DNA from: Trichoplax sp. H2
Lineage: Eukaryota; Placozoa; Uniplacotomia; Trichoplacea
DNA length: 64,000 nt
Direction: 5' to 3'
Assembly (NCBI GenBank): GCA_003344405.1
Contig: NOWV01000219.1
Location: 48,367-112,366 of the forward strand
The position numbers and the translations under genes are program-made. Positions 25,649 to 36,511 of this stretch are shown here, one piece after another. Under the pieces are notes generated by a model that was not told the origin of the DNA, did no database searches, and saw nothing but the letters and a program-made list of their open reading frames with translations. Positions within the stretch are counted from its first letter, which is position 1. Each line of letters opens with the position of its first letter.

Positions 25649-26189
25649 TTTCAGTGCGTTAAGTGTCTTGGGTTTAAGTAGTTACAATCAATCGACTGGG
25701 TCAATCTTCTAGTCGAAGTTATAGAAATAATAACATTTTTAGATGGTAAAAAGTATCCTTATTATTTAGCTATACTCTTATTATCTTATGTTTGGCTTTA
25801 CCGCTTCTGCCGTTTCATTAATTATCATTACCCTACCTGAACGCTACCTACTTGGGCGATAAAATGATCTGAATCAGGCAATTACGTTATAATTCTCTTT
25901 CAACAGGCAATGATCAATCTTGCGCAGTAATTGGACCCTTGGCATTAACTTTCTTCCTAACGAGATTTTATCTTTTACTTGGTGAAGAAAAATGCGTTCC
26001 TTCTTCAAGCTGGCCATCCAAATCTAATTGAGAGACGTTTTACCTGAACATGAAGGAAGAGTATGACATCTTACTGTCGCTAAGCAACTGCTGGCCATTT
26101 TGCGCAGAATCATTAGGACTTCCCATCACCGTGAGTTACTATGAGTACGAGACTGATCTGGTCAGTAAGTGAAAGTACAATCTAGTCCT
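25649..26189. other. TTC26 upstream region
   Basis: Non-coding sequence 5' of the minus-strand TTC26 start. It should contain the promoter, but I see no motif strong enough to name. It runs into the GTAC-palindrome island beginning near 26190. Confidence 0.5.
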
Positions 26190-26540
26190 AGTCATGTTAA
26201 GGTACAGTACGTATAGTAGTACTGTACGTCTATTATACTGTACACTACACTATACAGTTAGTGTACAGTGTACAAGTACCCTATGAGAATTAATAATAAC
26301 AACCCTAACCCTAACCGGCTAACCCTAACCGGCTAGCCTTAACCCCTATGATAATTAATAACAGAGCGCAATTACTGTAAGCCAGTAAAAACGGTACGGT
26401 ACGGTACGGCACAGTATAGTGAGCTTTTATTACAGTATTATAATGAACAACAAAATAAATAGAACTGTATACGTACAGTACAGTAGTACAGTGTACAGTA
26501 CTGTACTAGTACTTAGTACATTGTACTGCATAGTGGCACG
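26190..26540. repeat. GTAC-palindrome island 2
   Basis: Dense GTACAGTAC, GTACTGTAC and ACTGTACACTGTAC-type words occur on both sides of a telomere-like run, for example near 26200-26275 and 26470-26530. The same vocabulary fills 16.55-18.2 kb upstream of ARPC1. A GGTAC run (ACGGTACGGTACGGTACGG) lies near 26391-26410. Confidence 0.75.
26301..26347. repeat. Degenerate interstitial telomere-like repeats
   Basis: Several CCCTAA units, some spaced by CCGGCT (AACCCTAACC-GGCT twice), followed by GCCTTAACCCC. CCCTAA/TTAGGG is the common animal telomere unit. Here it is internal, short and imperfect. Confidence 0.8.
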
Positions 26541-26630
26541 GTGCACACTGTATATTGAGTCTGCGCATCTCATTTTTCCAATGGATCGTTTGGTATTATT
26601 CAAGTCCCTCCTCCCCCTTTTAGTGATGAA

Positions 26631-26845
26631 ATAGTTTGATTATTTTCCGGCTACTGTTCCGTAATTTCCTGTCGAAAAGAAGGTGCTTATTTTGATGTTT
26701 ACTTTTTAACACCTAGAAGTGTCAGCAAGCTCATCGGATTCAATAGTTTGCTTATTTCATGCTACTGTAGTTCCTGTAGAAAAGGAAGCGCTTACGCGAT
26801 ACTTTACTTTGAGCTTTTCAACGGCTATAACTGTCAGCAGCCTAT
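26631..26845. repeat. Divergent ~110-bp tandem duplication
   Basis: Two units, about 26631-26738 and 26739-26845, share in order: ATAGTTTG-TTATTT, GCTACTGT, TTCCTGT-GAAAA-GAAG-GCTTA, TTTACTTT, and GTCAGCA-GC-CATCGGA. They differ by many substitutions and small indels, so the duplication is old. Confidence 0.7.
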
Positions 26846-28117
26846 CGGAGCAATATTTATTTGGAGTATTTGAACCACCTTGATTGCTTTGAAGCTAATT
26901 TGCATACTAAACTGGTAAGAACGAAGACCCTTTAAAGGCGATTATTTTTTCCTTTTTTCAGCTTAATGTTACCTTTATGTATTTTCGTGACTTTGTCTCC
27001 TGTACAGGGAAGATGTTCGAATCTTTGAAATAGGTATGAATTTAAATTAATTTTCTGTGATTTGTAAATATAAATTTTGCGTCTAGAAATCATTCAAGCT
27101 TGGATAATAATAGTCGTTCCGTCAAGGTGTGCGACACCCATAAAGCAGAAAAATAAAGCAATACTTCAATTTTGGGCATAACCTGGAACAGATTTAAAAT
27201 AAAAATGTCATTTCGACCTCTTTTTTACAAGCGAATAATAAACAAGTTCAGTATACATTCATTATACTGAAGTCCAAAAAAAAAAAATTGAATGAAAGAA
27301 AACAAATATAAATAAGTACAGTACATGGAATTTCTAACTTCCAAACATTCAAATTTTACCCGTTTTCAATACAAATCCATATAATTTTCATACCTCTGCC
27401 CTGGTGCAAAGGCTTGTAATAATTAAACAATAAATTTTACCTGGTGCGAAAGTGGTTCCAAACGAGCCGTCATTGAAAAACGCACAAGATGGACGTTACC
27501 CTGTTGCTTTAGTACTATCTATTAGTCTTTTACAAGGTTTTAAAGGTAAGAAATGCTTATTTTTTGTAAAGATTAATGCTTAAGGGTAGTACTCAGCATG
27601 TTAAGCGATAAGCTACGAATTCCGTATCGTGCTCGATCGTAATGACATTTTAACTTTATAAAGCTTGACTTTTAGACTGTTTAGTTTAAGATGGATAGTA
27701 GCTGCATCAGGTCCAGCTACTAGTCTTTAATCAAATATGAAGACTGTAAGGCTTATTGCTACTCTTAGTCACTTTGACACTATTCTTTTGAGCAAATCTA
27801 ACACAAGCTTACAATAGTAGTGCAATAACGTAAGTTGGCAGAGAGTCGCAACACCAAGCCAATAATTTCTTATTTATTCTTTATATGGATTGGCATTATT
27901 CACGTGATTCACACTTTTCAGTATTAAGATAGGTGGAAAGAACATCCATCAATTACATAGTTTTTGTTGAATCGGTTCAAAAATCCAAAAAACTTATCTC
28001 TAGTACATCTCAGCTCGCAGATATTGAAACGCAATTGTTTCTAAAGTTCTGTCATTTAAAAATCTTTTGATTGATCACAGGACTGCGATTACGCCAGGCT
28101 GATTTATTATTGCAGAA
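26846..28117. other. Region upstream of the ERI-like gene
   Basis: No gene established. On plus, a short open stretch at about 27442-27545 ends at a strong splice donor (TTTAAAG|GTAAGA). It could be a non-coding or unknown first exon, possibly a leader of the exonuclease gene at 28118. Its 37-residue translation is not recognisable. The remaining sequence shows nothing. Confidence 0.35.
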
Positions 28118-30722
28118 ATGAGAAATTCTAGAGGGAGAAGACGACATCGAAGACACCGAAGCCATCCAACATATCAAAGTCATGTAACACATGGAAATTG
28201 TCCAATATATCGAAGATATCCAACAGACCAAAGCTGTCCACCAAAACTGGAATCGTTTGTAGATTTTTATCTTGTCATCGATTTTGAAGCTACAACCAAA
28301 TCAAAGTATCGAGACTACCATTTACCAGAAATTATTGAATTCCCAGCCTTACTAATTGACGCTAGCACGCTAGAAGTTTTCAGCGAATTTCATTCGTATG
28401 TTCGACCTACGATCAATCGAACTTTAAGTAAATTCTGTAAGCGACTGACTGGAATATCTCAGGCAAGTAGGCAATGCTTTAATGACTAACTGCTCCATAC
28501 GAGCTAAACACACTAAAAGTTTATTTTCTTCTTGATTATACAACTCGTCTCAATCAATAGAATCATCTACAAGTAATTTTCATCATGGTAATCTACTGTA
28601 AAGTAGGAGTAGCAAAGCGCAAGCAGCTCCATAGTAATAATCGTATAGTCTCCTCGTCTTCCTTCTTACTAATATCATCTAATATTATCCAATACAGCAA
28701 TGATATACAAGCCTACAGCTGAATAACATTCTGTCGATATAAAATTATGCATATTTTGTTATAATTTAGTTATCAAATCTGATGCTGATAGCAGGCCTGT
28801 GATTCGTGATTATTATAAATTAGCTATCTCTATAGATGTCACTTAACATAAACGAATGAACTAAGGACTATTGGGGATTTCAAATCCTCCAAATATTATT
28901 TTAATTTTTCCATTTTCACATAATCACAAAGTCTTATAGCAGCTTGTGTTATCTGCAAAGGTAATAAAAATGCAAGTGTGAAAAATCAATTTAGTTTAGC
29001 TAGCGTTACGTCATACTAATACATAATATCTATCCAATAATTACAATCTATAAGTCGACTAAATTCAAAACTAGTTTCTATCGTAAAAGTATGAGCTCGT
29101 TCCCTTTTACTTACAGGCTCATTATGACACCTAAAATATTAATATTGGTGAGATAACAATGGCACTTGGTCCAGTACCGGAATAATTTTATGGAAAAAGC
29201 CATGACGCTATGTTTAGTTATATTTAATTATTTGTTGTGTAGACAATGTAGTCAAGACATGCTGTTAAATTTAGCTCCAAGCATTACAATTTTCTTACTA
29301 TAAATATACGGTATGATTGTGTAATAAGGTTTGAAGTCAAAATTTTGACTGAATGGGTTGATTGCTTGTACTAATTTATTTTGATACCCATTCTATGAGT
29401 GAACATTAATTCAAAAATAAGGTCTCAGCTCTACTTTAAAGTAAAAAAATTAAATTAATTATAAAATCAAAAGTCTACAGTACAGCACCAAACAAAATCA
29501 ATTATTATAAAGATATTAATTTATTGAAGTGATGTCAATTCATTTTTAATTTTCCTGCTTCATATACGAACATTATTCGAAATAAGATCTTAATCCTACT
29601 TTCAAGCTAAATTAGTTTTAAAAATTTATGGGACGGTTTGACACTACAGTTTTCCTTATGATATAGTATGATGGTATTGCTTGATTGCAAAAATGCTAAT
29701 TTATTTGTTGACAAACTCAATGAGTGAACATTAACACGAAATAATGATCTCAATTCTGCCTGAAGCAAAATCAATTATAAAAATTAGAGCATGGTTTGAA
29801 GCAAAAGTATTTATTGTACTGGAGTTAATTGATTAATAAGATGCCAAATTTATTTTCGGCCAACTTTCATAAGCGAATACTTATATGAAATTCAAGAAGA
29901 GAAAATTTGCTGCGTACGGTATTTTAATGCACAAGTGATCGTATTACTTACCTAAGAATCAATTTAAGCTATGTTTGCCTACCTTATAATTGTATACTAA
30001 ATTAAAATGAATCACCAACATTCCAATACAATATGATTCGTAAAGTATTTAAGAAGCTGATCGATTACTATTGTTACTGAACAACTGTTTGGTGCCTGGC
30101 TACTGCATAGCGATAGTCTCGGATATCAATTAGAATCTGTTTAATGTTCGTTAATCCCTTATAATTTGTAAATAACCAATCGTATGTGAGTAGGAATTGG
30201 TCAGTTGTGCAGATACTTTCCCTGACGTTTTTAACGATTTCGAAGCTTGGTTGAACGACAATACTGTGAAGGAAAACAAGAGCTTTATTTTAGTAACGGA
30301 TGGGTAAGATGAAGAGCATTTTTGATAGTATTCTTTGTTAATAGTAATATGCCAAACGTTTAAGCAAGGGCTAAAAATTTAATAATCCCATTTCTGTTTT
30401 ATTTTCTTATATGAAATCACCATATGGCTACGTAACGTGCAGTCCTACTGATGTTAAATATTACTTAAAGCGGCAGTGTGCATTGAGTGACGTTCCGTTT
30501 CCTTCGTGGGCTTGCGAGTGGATCGACTTAAAACTAGCTTTCAAACGTATTTTTAACCTCCATTATCAACCAAGATTACCGGTGATGCTGGAACATTTGA
30601 TGATTGATTTTTATGGTCAATGGCATCGTGGAAAAGATGATGTTCAAAATATTGCTAATGTGTTATGTCAACTAATTTTGGACGGCTATGAAATTACCCC
30701 TAATAGTGATACTTCGATCTAA
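28118..30722 (+). CDS. ERI1/ERI3-like DEDDh 3'-5' exonuclease, catalytically complete
   Basis: Likely RNA 3'-5' exonuclease of the ERI family (histone mRNA, small RNA or rRNA end trimming in relatives). Three exons: 28118-28462, 30194-30303, 30443-30722, giving 244 aa. Exon 1 starts with an Arg/His-rich segment (RGRRRHRRHRSH), then motif I VIDFEATT with the catalytic D-x-E, then PEIIEFPALLID and LTGISQ. Exon 2 reads ADTFPDVFNDFEAWL and ends at LVTDG, which supplies the motif II Asp. Exon 3 holds GQWHRGKDDVQNIAN, the H-x4-D of motif III. All five residues are present. An in-frame stop lies shortly upstream of the ATG. Intron 1 uses a GC donor in perfect context (CAG|GCAAGT). There is no SAP domain as in ERI1, so the closest subtype is unclear. 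A diverged paralogue follows on the same strand at 34993. Confidence 0.88.
29390..29920. repeat. Divergent ~160-bp tandem repeats inside intron 1
   Basis: A recognisable block (GTGAACATTAA-TC-AAAATAAGGTCTCA-CTCTACTTTAAAG and variants) recurs at about 29395, 29562 and 29719, with a weaker fourth near 29868. The period is roughly 150-167 bp. All lie within the long intron between exons 1 and 2 of the exonuclease gene. Confidence 0.65.
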
Positions 30723-31093
30723 CTACCTTTGCTGATGTGATTTGCTGTTTATCCGAACACAAATCTATTCATTCATGAGCATTAAATTTTTTCTGTTATT
30801 CTGTTGCCATAGACAAGTATTATTTCTAAAATGCATGGTTCAAGATAGGTCGTAAGATCCCCCTTCGCATATGTTTAATCTTTATGTTATGTTCTGCTAT
30901 CCAACTCATGACGCTGTTTAATTAATTGATTTCGCTATCTTCATCGTAGAAAATGAAATGTAAATTGTAATGTCTTTATTAATCTAGATATGTTGATGAG
31001 CTTCCAAAAGAAGTAAAATAATTTGCCTACGATATATCATAATTAAACGCTTGAAATATTAAACTAACATCAATCATCCTGGTCACTGATTCA
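30723..31093. other. Region downstream of the exonuclease gene
   Basis: Expected to hold the 3' untranslated region. No further exon seen. Confidence 0.5.
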
Positions 31094-31501
31094 CTGTATT
31101 ACTAATTACCACTGTTTGATAATAAACGCCATATTTCTTGTGGTATGTTCAATCCTAATATTGATTGGATGCAATACCCGAGATTATTACCACTTCAATA
31201 GATCTAGTGAATTTTAGTTAAAATTCTGTGCGACAAATGATATGATTTCTCAGATAAAGGCACTATGAAAAAAAAATAAGTAAAGTTTTGTGAGCTAGAC
31301 TATCTTTATTGGCAGAAATAGAAAGCACACATGAACATCTTACGATAACCTCTATCAACACGCTTATTATTGTGATTTGATTCGATTTTCACCTGATCTT
31401 CAGATTGGCATATTCGATTCAAATCACTTAGAACTACTTAATTACATTTTGCTAGTAACAAAGCTAATCCAATATTGAGTTTAGATTAAACTTTAGAGTC
31501 A
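31094..31501. repeat. Left copy of gap-spanning duplicated block
   Basis: 408 bp reappearing, nearly identical, as 31522-32027 after the gap. Both copies begin at CTGTATTACTAATTACC and end at CTTTAGAGTCA, the point where the left copy meets the gap. The left copy lacks a ~98-bp segment present on the right. Confidence 0.88.
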
Positions 31502-31521
31502 NNNNNNNNNNNNNNNNNNNN
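31502..31521. other. Assembly gap (20 N)
   Basis: Twenty undetermined bases between two overlapping copies of the same sequence. Confidence 0.99.
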
Positions 31522-32027
31522 CTGTATTACTAATTACCACTGTTTGATAATAAACGCCATATTTCTTGTGGTATTTTTAACCCTAATATTGATTGGATGC
31601 AATACCCGAGATTATTACCACTTCAATAGATCTAGTGGATTTTAATTAAAATTCTGTGCGACAAATGATATGATTTCTCAGATTAAGGCACTATGAAAAA
31701 AAATAAGTAAAGTTTTGTGAGCTAGGCTATCTTTATTGGCAGAAATAGAAAGCAGATTAAAGCTTATTTAACTGACTAATTATATCCACACATGAATATC
31801 TTACGATAAAGTTTTGTGAGCTAGACTATCTTTATCGGCAGAAATAGAAAGCACACATGAATATCTTACGATAACCTCTATCAACACGCTTATTATTGTG
31901 ATTTGATTCGATTTTCATCTGATCTTCAGATTGGCATATTCGATTCAAATCACTTAGAACTACTTAATTACATTTTGCTAGTAACAAAGCTAATCCAATA
32001 TTGAGTTTAGATTAAACTTTAGAGTCA
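31522..32027. repeat. Right copy of gap-spanning duplicated block
   Basis: 506 bp equal to 31094-31501 plus about 98 bp. The extra part includes a local repeat of the AAGTTTTGTGAGCTAGACTA...GGCAGAAATAGAAAGCA segment (about 31708-31853). Confidence 0.88.
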
Positions 32028-33550
32028 TGAACGAGTTTGGTAAAGATCTAAGTAAGCAAGCAAGCATTTATGCCACTGTTCTCTGATTCGCTTTTACTGA
32101 ATAGAAACAGTTACGTCAAAAATACTTTATACCTTCATTTATCTCACCTTTTCTTGCTACCTTATATCTTCACCGCGAATTCATTGAAATTGACATTAAT
32201 TATAGCTATTATTGACATTTATTATTATTATCAATTAATTATTATACTGTACAACAGCATGTATAATTTTGAAATAGTAAAAAGATCTACAGGCTGATCC
32301 GATAGTACTATCTAGGTATAGAAGAGAATCTCTAATTTAGCGAAGCAAATTAGTTCAACTCAAAACTTTGTAAATTTCAGTAACGATAAGAAATTTTATT
32401 GTACACTTACCGCAAAGGGCTATGTTCGTTTTCATACCGATCATGATTAGAAATTATAGCAATACGATTCTTATTTCATCCACATTATTTTAGCAGTCTT
32501 TATGATCATAGCATATTTTCACGTTGTCAACTGTTCCATTTACAGCACTGTATGCTGATTGCGATCACAGGCGCTCTGAAAAACCTTTTTGTAGTTCTAT
32601 ATGATATTATTGATGCCAAGACTGCGCCAGTGCTGCAGTTACTCTTTCACATGTATCGATATGAATCAAATTGCCAGTTACTCTAGGGAAAGAACCCATT
32701 TCAAGGTTAATTACCTAATCTTCTTCAAAGTACGAGCTAAATAATATTAGGAACTAATCACAAATGTAAGTATTTATGATGTTATACAGTCTTAAAAGTT
32801 AAAATTAAGAGATATACTAATTCTTTTTATAGTTAGCAAACTGTAGTTATCGTAAGGTACTTTATGCTGTTAAAACAGCATAAAAACAGGAATAGTCAGT
32901 GATTGTTGTAAAATGGTCTCAGATTAGACTACATGATCTATGACTTTGCAATTTCAAAATGTTTTTTTCATACACATGTTAAAGTGCGCTTTTTAAAGGC
33001 CAATCTTAAATCTATTGGTCATGTAGTTTTATAATTCTTGAAACCGAGTATAGATTGACATAATTATCAATACAATTTCATTTAGAAAACCAAAATTAAG
33101 AGATAGTTTTAATTTCATTCGAATTGAAATTGTCATGAATAATACTTATTTTATGTTCCTTTATGTCATTAAATGGATATCAGCTGCATGTACTGTATTA
33201 TTGTCCCTGATGTTTAGCAATATGTTTTAATAAACACCAACGCCATCCATCACATTGCAATTTTCAAATTCTTGCCCTTCGCATACATTTCTCATAGCCT
33301 ATTTACTCATTAAACATTACATTGTTCAGTTAATATATGAGATTTCGCCACTTAAAATGATTCTTTTCTTGATTAATAAAGCCAAATAAAATTAAATAAA
33401 ACATGCTGAACTGAACTGGAATTAGATTTTTTATCGTATTAATTACAGTGAGAAGTTACTGACGTCTGCAAAAAAACATGATCGCACTTGGTTTTGTGTT
33501 ACAGCTTTAATGGTATATTTAATGGCGCCTACAATTTTCCTAAATTTTAG
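32028..33550. other. Gene-free stretch
   Basis: No exon recognised. The 75-codon plus frame at 32070-32297 is hydrophobic, low in complexity and without splice or domain support. Confidence 0.45.
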
Positions 33551-33751
33551 CACATAGAAGCAATATTGCAATATCAAGTTAGAAGAGTTGCTGGTATACT
33601 ACGTTTGCATTTTTTAAAACATCGTTTAAGGCGATTAGCAGTAATTGGCCTGATTAGTATTTCTGAATCTCGTATCTTCATCTTGTGCCAAGGCAGAAAA
33701 TTATATGCAGCACAGCTATTTGAAGTTACTTACAGATCTGTTCTCTAACGT
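33551..33751 (+). CDS. Possible orphan terminal exon
   Basis: A 66-codon open stretch follows a plausible acceptor (TTTTAG|CAC) and ends in TAA. It is basic (QVRRVAGILRL, HRLRRLAVIGL) and has no domain I recognise. No upstream exon was found between the two exonuclease paralogues. It could be a remnant or chance. Confidence 0.2.
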
Positions 33752-33919
33752 CTACGATTAGTGTTACTAGCTATCTTATAGAAGCAGTCATGTCATGAAT
33801 TTTAACATTGTTACCTCTCAATCTGAATTAGGGTAAAGCCAAATTTAATCTCCATTATAAGCATATCATAATAATGATTGTATGCGATAGTAATTAGAAT
33901 TACTATCGCGATTACATAG

Positions 33920-34450
33920 CTCTAATATAGCTAATACTAAGTAAGCTGTTGCCTTCAGGAACAATAAAATTTGGAATTAAGATCGTATACGTTGATTACA
34001 GTTTAATGCATATGAATATCTACATATTAGAATCAATTCCATGTTGTTTCGTAATTTGTGAATAGCTGACAGTAACAATCTACCTTATATTGGTTATGAT
34101 TTCAAATGCAACTGTGATTAAATTGCTCCAATAATAAAACTCAGTTGTTGCAATCGGAAATAGCTATATCTGGAATGTACTTTATGTGTATTCACGGCGG
34201 TAGTTTAATGTACATAAATGTCTAGATATCAGAATGAGTCTAAGACCTCTTTAATTTTTACCGGCAGCTGATGATAAGATCGTACTTATTGTAAAATTAA
34301 TTTATGCTACGATAAAGATTGCTCTAATATAGCTAACATAAAGTAAGTCGCTGCCATCAGAAACAACAAGATTTGGAATTAACACCTCGTACGTCGATTA
34401 TGGTTTCAATGGACATAAATGGCTAGTTATTAAAACGTCAGTAGCCGACG
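33920..34450. repeat. ~400-bp divergent direct repeat upstream of the second ERI-like gene
   Basis: The sequence GCTCTAATATAGCTAA-A...AAGTAAG-GC-GCC-TCAG-AACAA-A-ATTTGGAATTAA is found near 33918 and again near 34320. Each is followed by CGTA-ACG-TCGATTA and CATA-AT-TCTA. A half-copy (GTTTAATGTACATAAATGTCTA) lies near 34203. Confidence 0.65.
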
Positions 34451-34992
34451 AAACGATTAAATTGGTTGTAACTTTAATTAGAACTGTGATTATACAGTAT
34501 AGGATTTTCGAAATGCTGATACGAGACTAGTTATTGCCATCAGAAGTATATATGAAGCTTAATGATCGATTTAAAAAATCACGATAAGTATCAGTTTATT
34601 CATATCAACTCTGGCATCAGCCTGTACATATAAAATGACCATTTCGAACAATTTCATAGTTGACGGCGTTGCATTGATGACGACAAATACTCGATAGCTT
34701 TTATGGCAAGGAAACTAATCGGTCTAGGCTTACGCGGTTACGTCTGCTGTTTATAAAGAACAGAACGTTCATTGATGATTTCATTTCTAGATCATCTATC
34801 ATCTGCTGATGAAATTTAGGTCAGAAATTAGTATTGTATCGCAATAAATGAAAAAAACTTCATTAGCAGCTTTACTACTCTACGTATTATCATAGCACAA
34901 GTTATCTGATCATATTTAATCCGTCCATAAATTACATTATCTTTTATTCCGTCTTTACATCAATGATAATTTTTATTTGTAGGATCGCAACA

Positions 34993-36511
34993 ATGTCGGA
35001 GAGATCTGCACGTTTAAGAGCCAAGAACGGAATTAAATCTACCAATCAATTTGATTGCTACGTGATCTTTTACCTTGAAGGATCATGCTTACCTCAGCAG
35101 CCGCCTACATTTATACCTGAAGTGATTGAATACTCAGCAATTTTAATAAATAGCCGTAATTGCTTAAAAGAGGAAGAATTTCACGCCTATTGTCGCCCTA
35201 GAATCTATCCAATTTTGAGCGAATACTGCCAGGAGACAACAGGAGTTGTACAGGTAGTAACTTAATACTATTAATAACAAGATAAACACTTAATACTGCA
35301 TTTAATTTGACATGGAAATACTATCATTTTAAACGTATTAATCTTAATCCTTCGTGGTAAGCGAGATTATTTCGTATACGTACTGTTCTATTCAGATTAA
35401 CAGCCCTCATTACGTAATTTCTGATGGTCATAGATTATGCAAAAAGAAGTAATCTATAGCAAACTGATCTTAATCTATAGACAAGTTTAATTTCATGATG
35501 CCTAGGAAGCATAAGCTTTCCTTTTAGATAAATCCAAGGCTATAGGGATACTGCTGTAAAAGAACAAGATTATGCTAGATAATGTAATAGAAAAGATTAT
35601 TTACAGTATCGCTGCTGTGTAATTATTACACAGTTATACAGTTTTTGAATGCAATAACTTAGCTTACAGTCATTAAAATGAAATGTTTATTTTGTAAGCC
35701 AGTCATTGAAATCAGAGCATCGATCCATGGATGTTAGTAAACGTTCAGTTATGCACTCAATTGCTAATTTGCTACCTTTATTGGTAGCGGCTGATATTAT
35801 TTAATGAAAGCATTATGTAGCATATCTGATTTATCATATCAACATTTATAGTACAACTACCTTGTGATGATTATCAAAAGTATAGGATAATTTATAGCTT
35901 TAGAACTGATTTAACCGCTTAACTACTAAGGCAGTGGTCGATAAAGCTAGTGACTTTGCAACAGTACATCATCTTTTTCTCAATTGGCTATGCAACGCTA
36001 CCAGTAATAGAAATAATTTCTCAATGGTCACCAGTTCGTAAGTCCAGTCTTTGTTTATACTGCATGCGCTATTTGGCATGTATAAATAGCTTTTAATATG
36101 GCTACGATTATCCATGCATCTAATATATCCGTAAAGCATTTGGAAACACTAAAATATAAATACTCAGAAAATAGTCAATAGTAAAAGGCAGCTTTTAAGC
36201 TGATTTTCAATTTATGCTACTATTATAGATGTAAGGGTACGATCGAGCTATTTTTGACGCAATGTAGAAGGGAAAAAGTAGCAATACCTCTATGGATTGA
36301 ACATTGGATAGATTTGCCTATTATTTTCCGGAAATGTTATGGTTATCATCGTTTTCCAACTATTTCAGACATGTTACATAAATTTCAGATAGCGTATGAG
36401 GGCCGTTTTCTTCATGGTTTCCAGCGCGCCGAAAACTTAGCAGCTATTTTGTGTGGTATGTTACAAGATGGCTGCTGCATCAAATGTGATACTGATCATC
36501 ATGTTATATAA
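34993..36511 (+). CDS. ERI-like exonuclease paralogue lacking catalytic residues
   Basis: Same three-exon plan as the gene at 28118: exons 34993-35253, 35931-36037, 36229-36511, with matching phases, giving 216 aa. The fold-level pattern is clear: PEVIEYSAILIN, FHAYCRPRIYPILSEYC, KASDFATVHHLFLNWL, IPLWIEHWIDLP and the final NLAAILCGMLQDGC. The active site is not kept. Motif I reads VIFYLEGS instead of VIDFEATT. The LVTDG Asp is replaced (MVTSS). The H-x4-D motif is GRFLHGFQRAENLA, where the aligned His is Leu and the aligned Asp is Arg. Splice sites are consensus (CAG|GTAGTA, TC|GTAAGT) and no frame break is seen, so this looks like a maintained pseudoenzyme rather than a dead gene. The ATG at 34993 follows a possible acceptor; an in-frame ATG at 34963 is the alternative. 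The Arg/His-rich N-terminus of the paralogue is absent. Confidence 0.82.
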
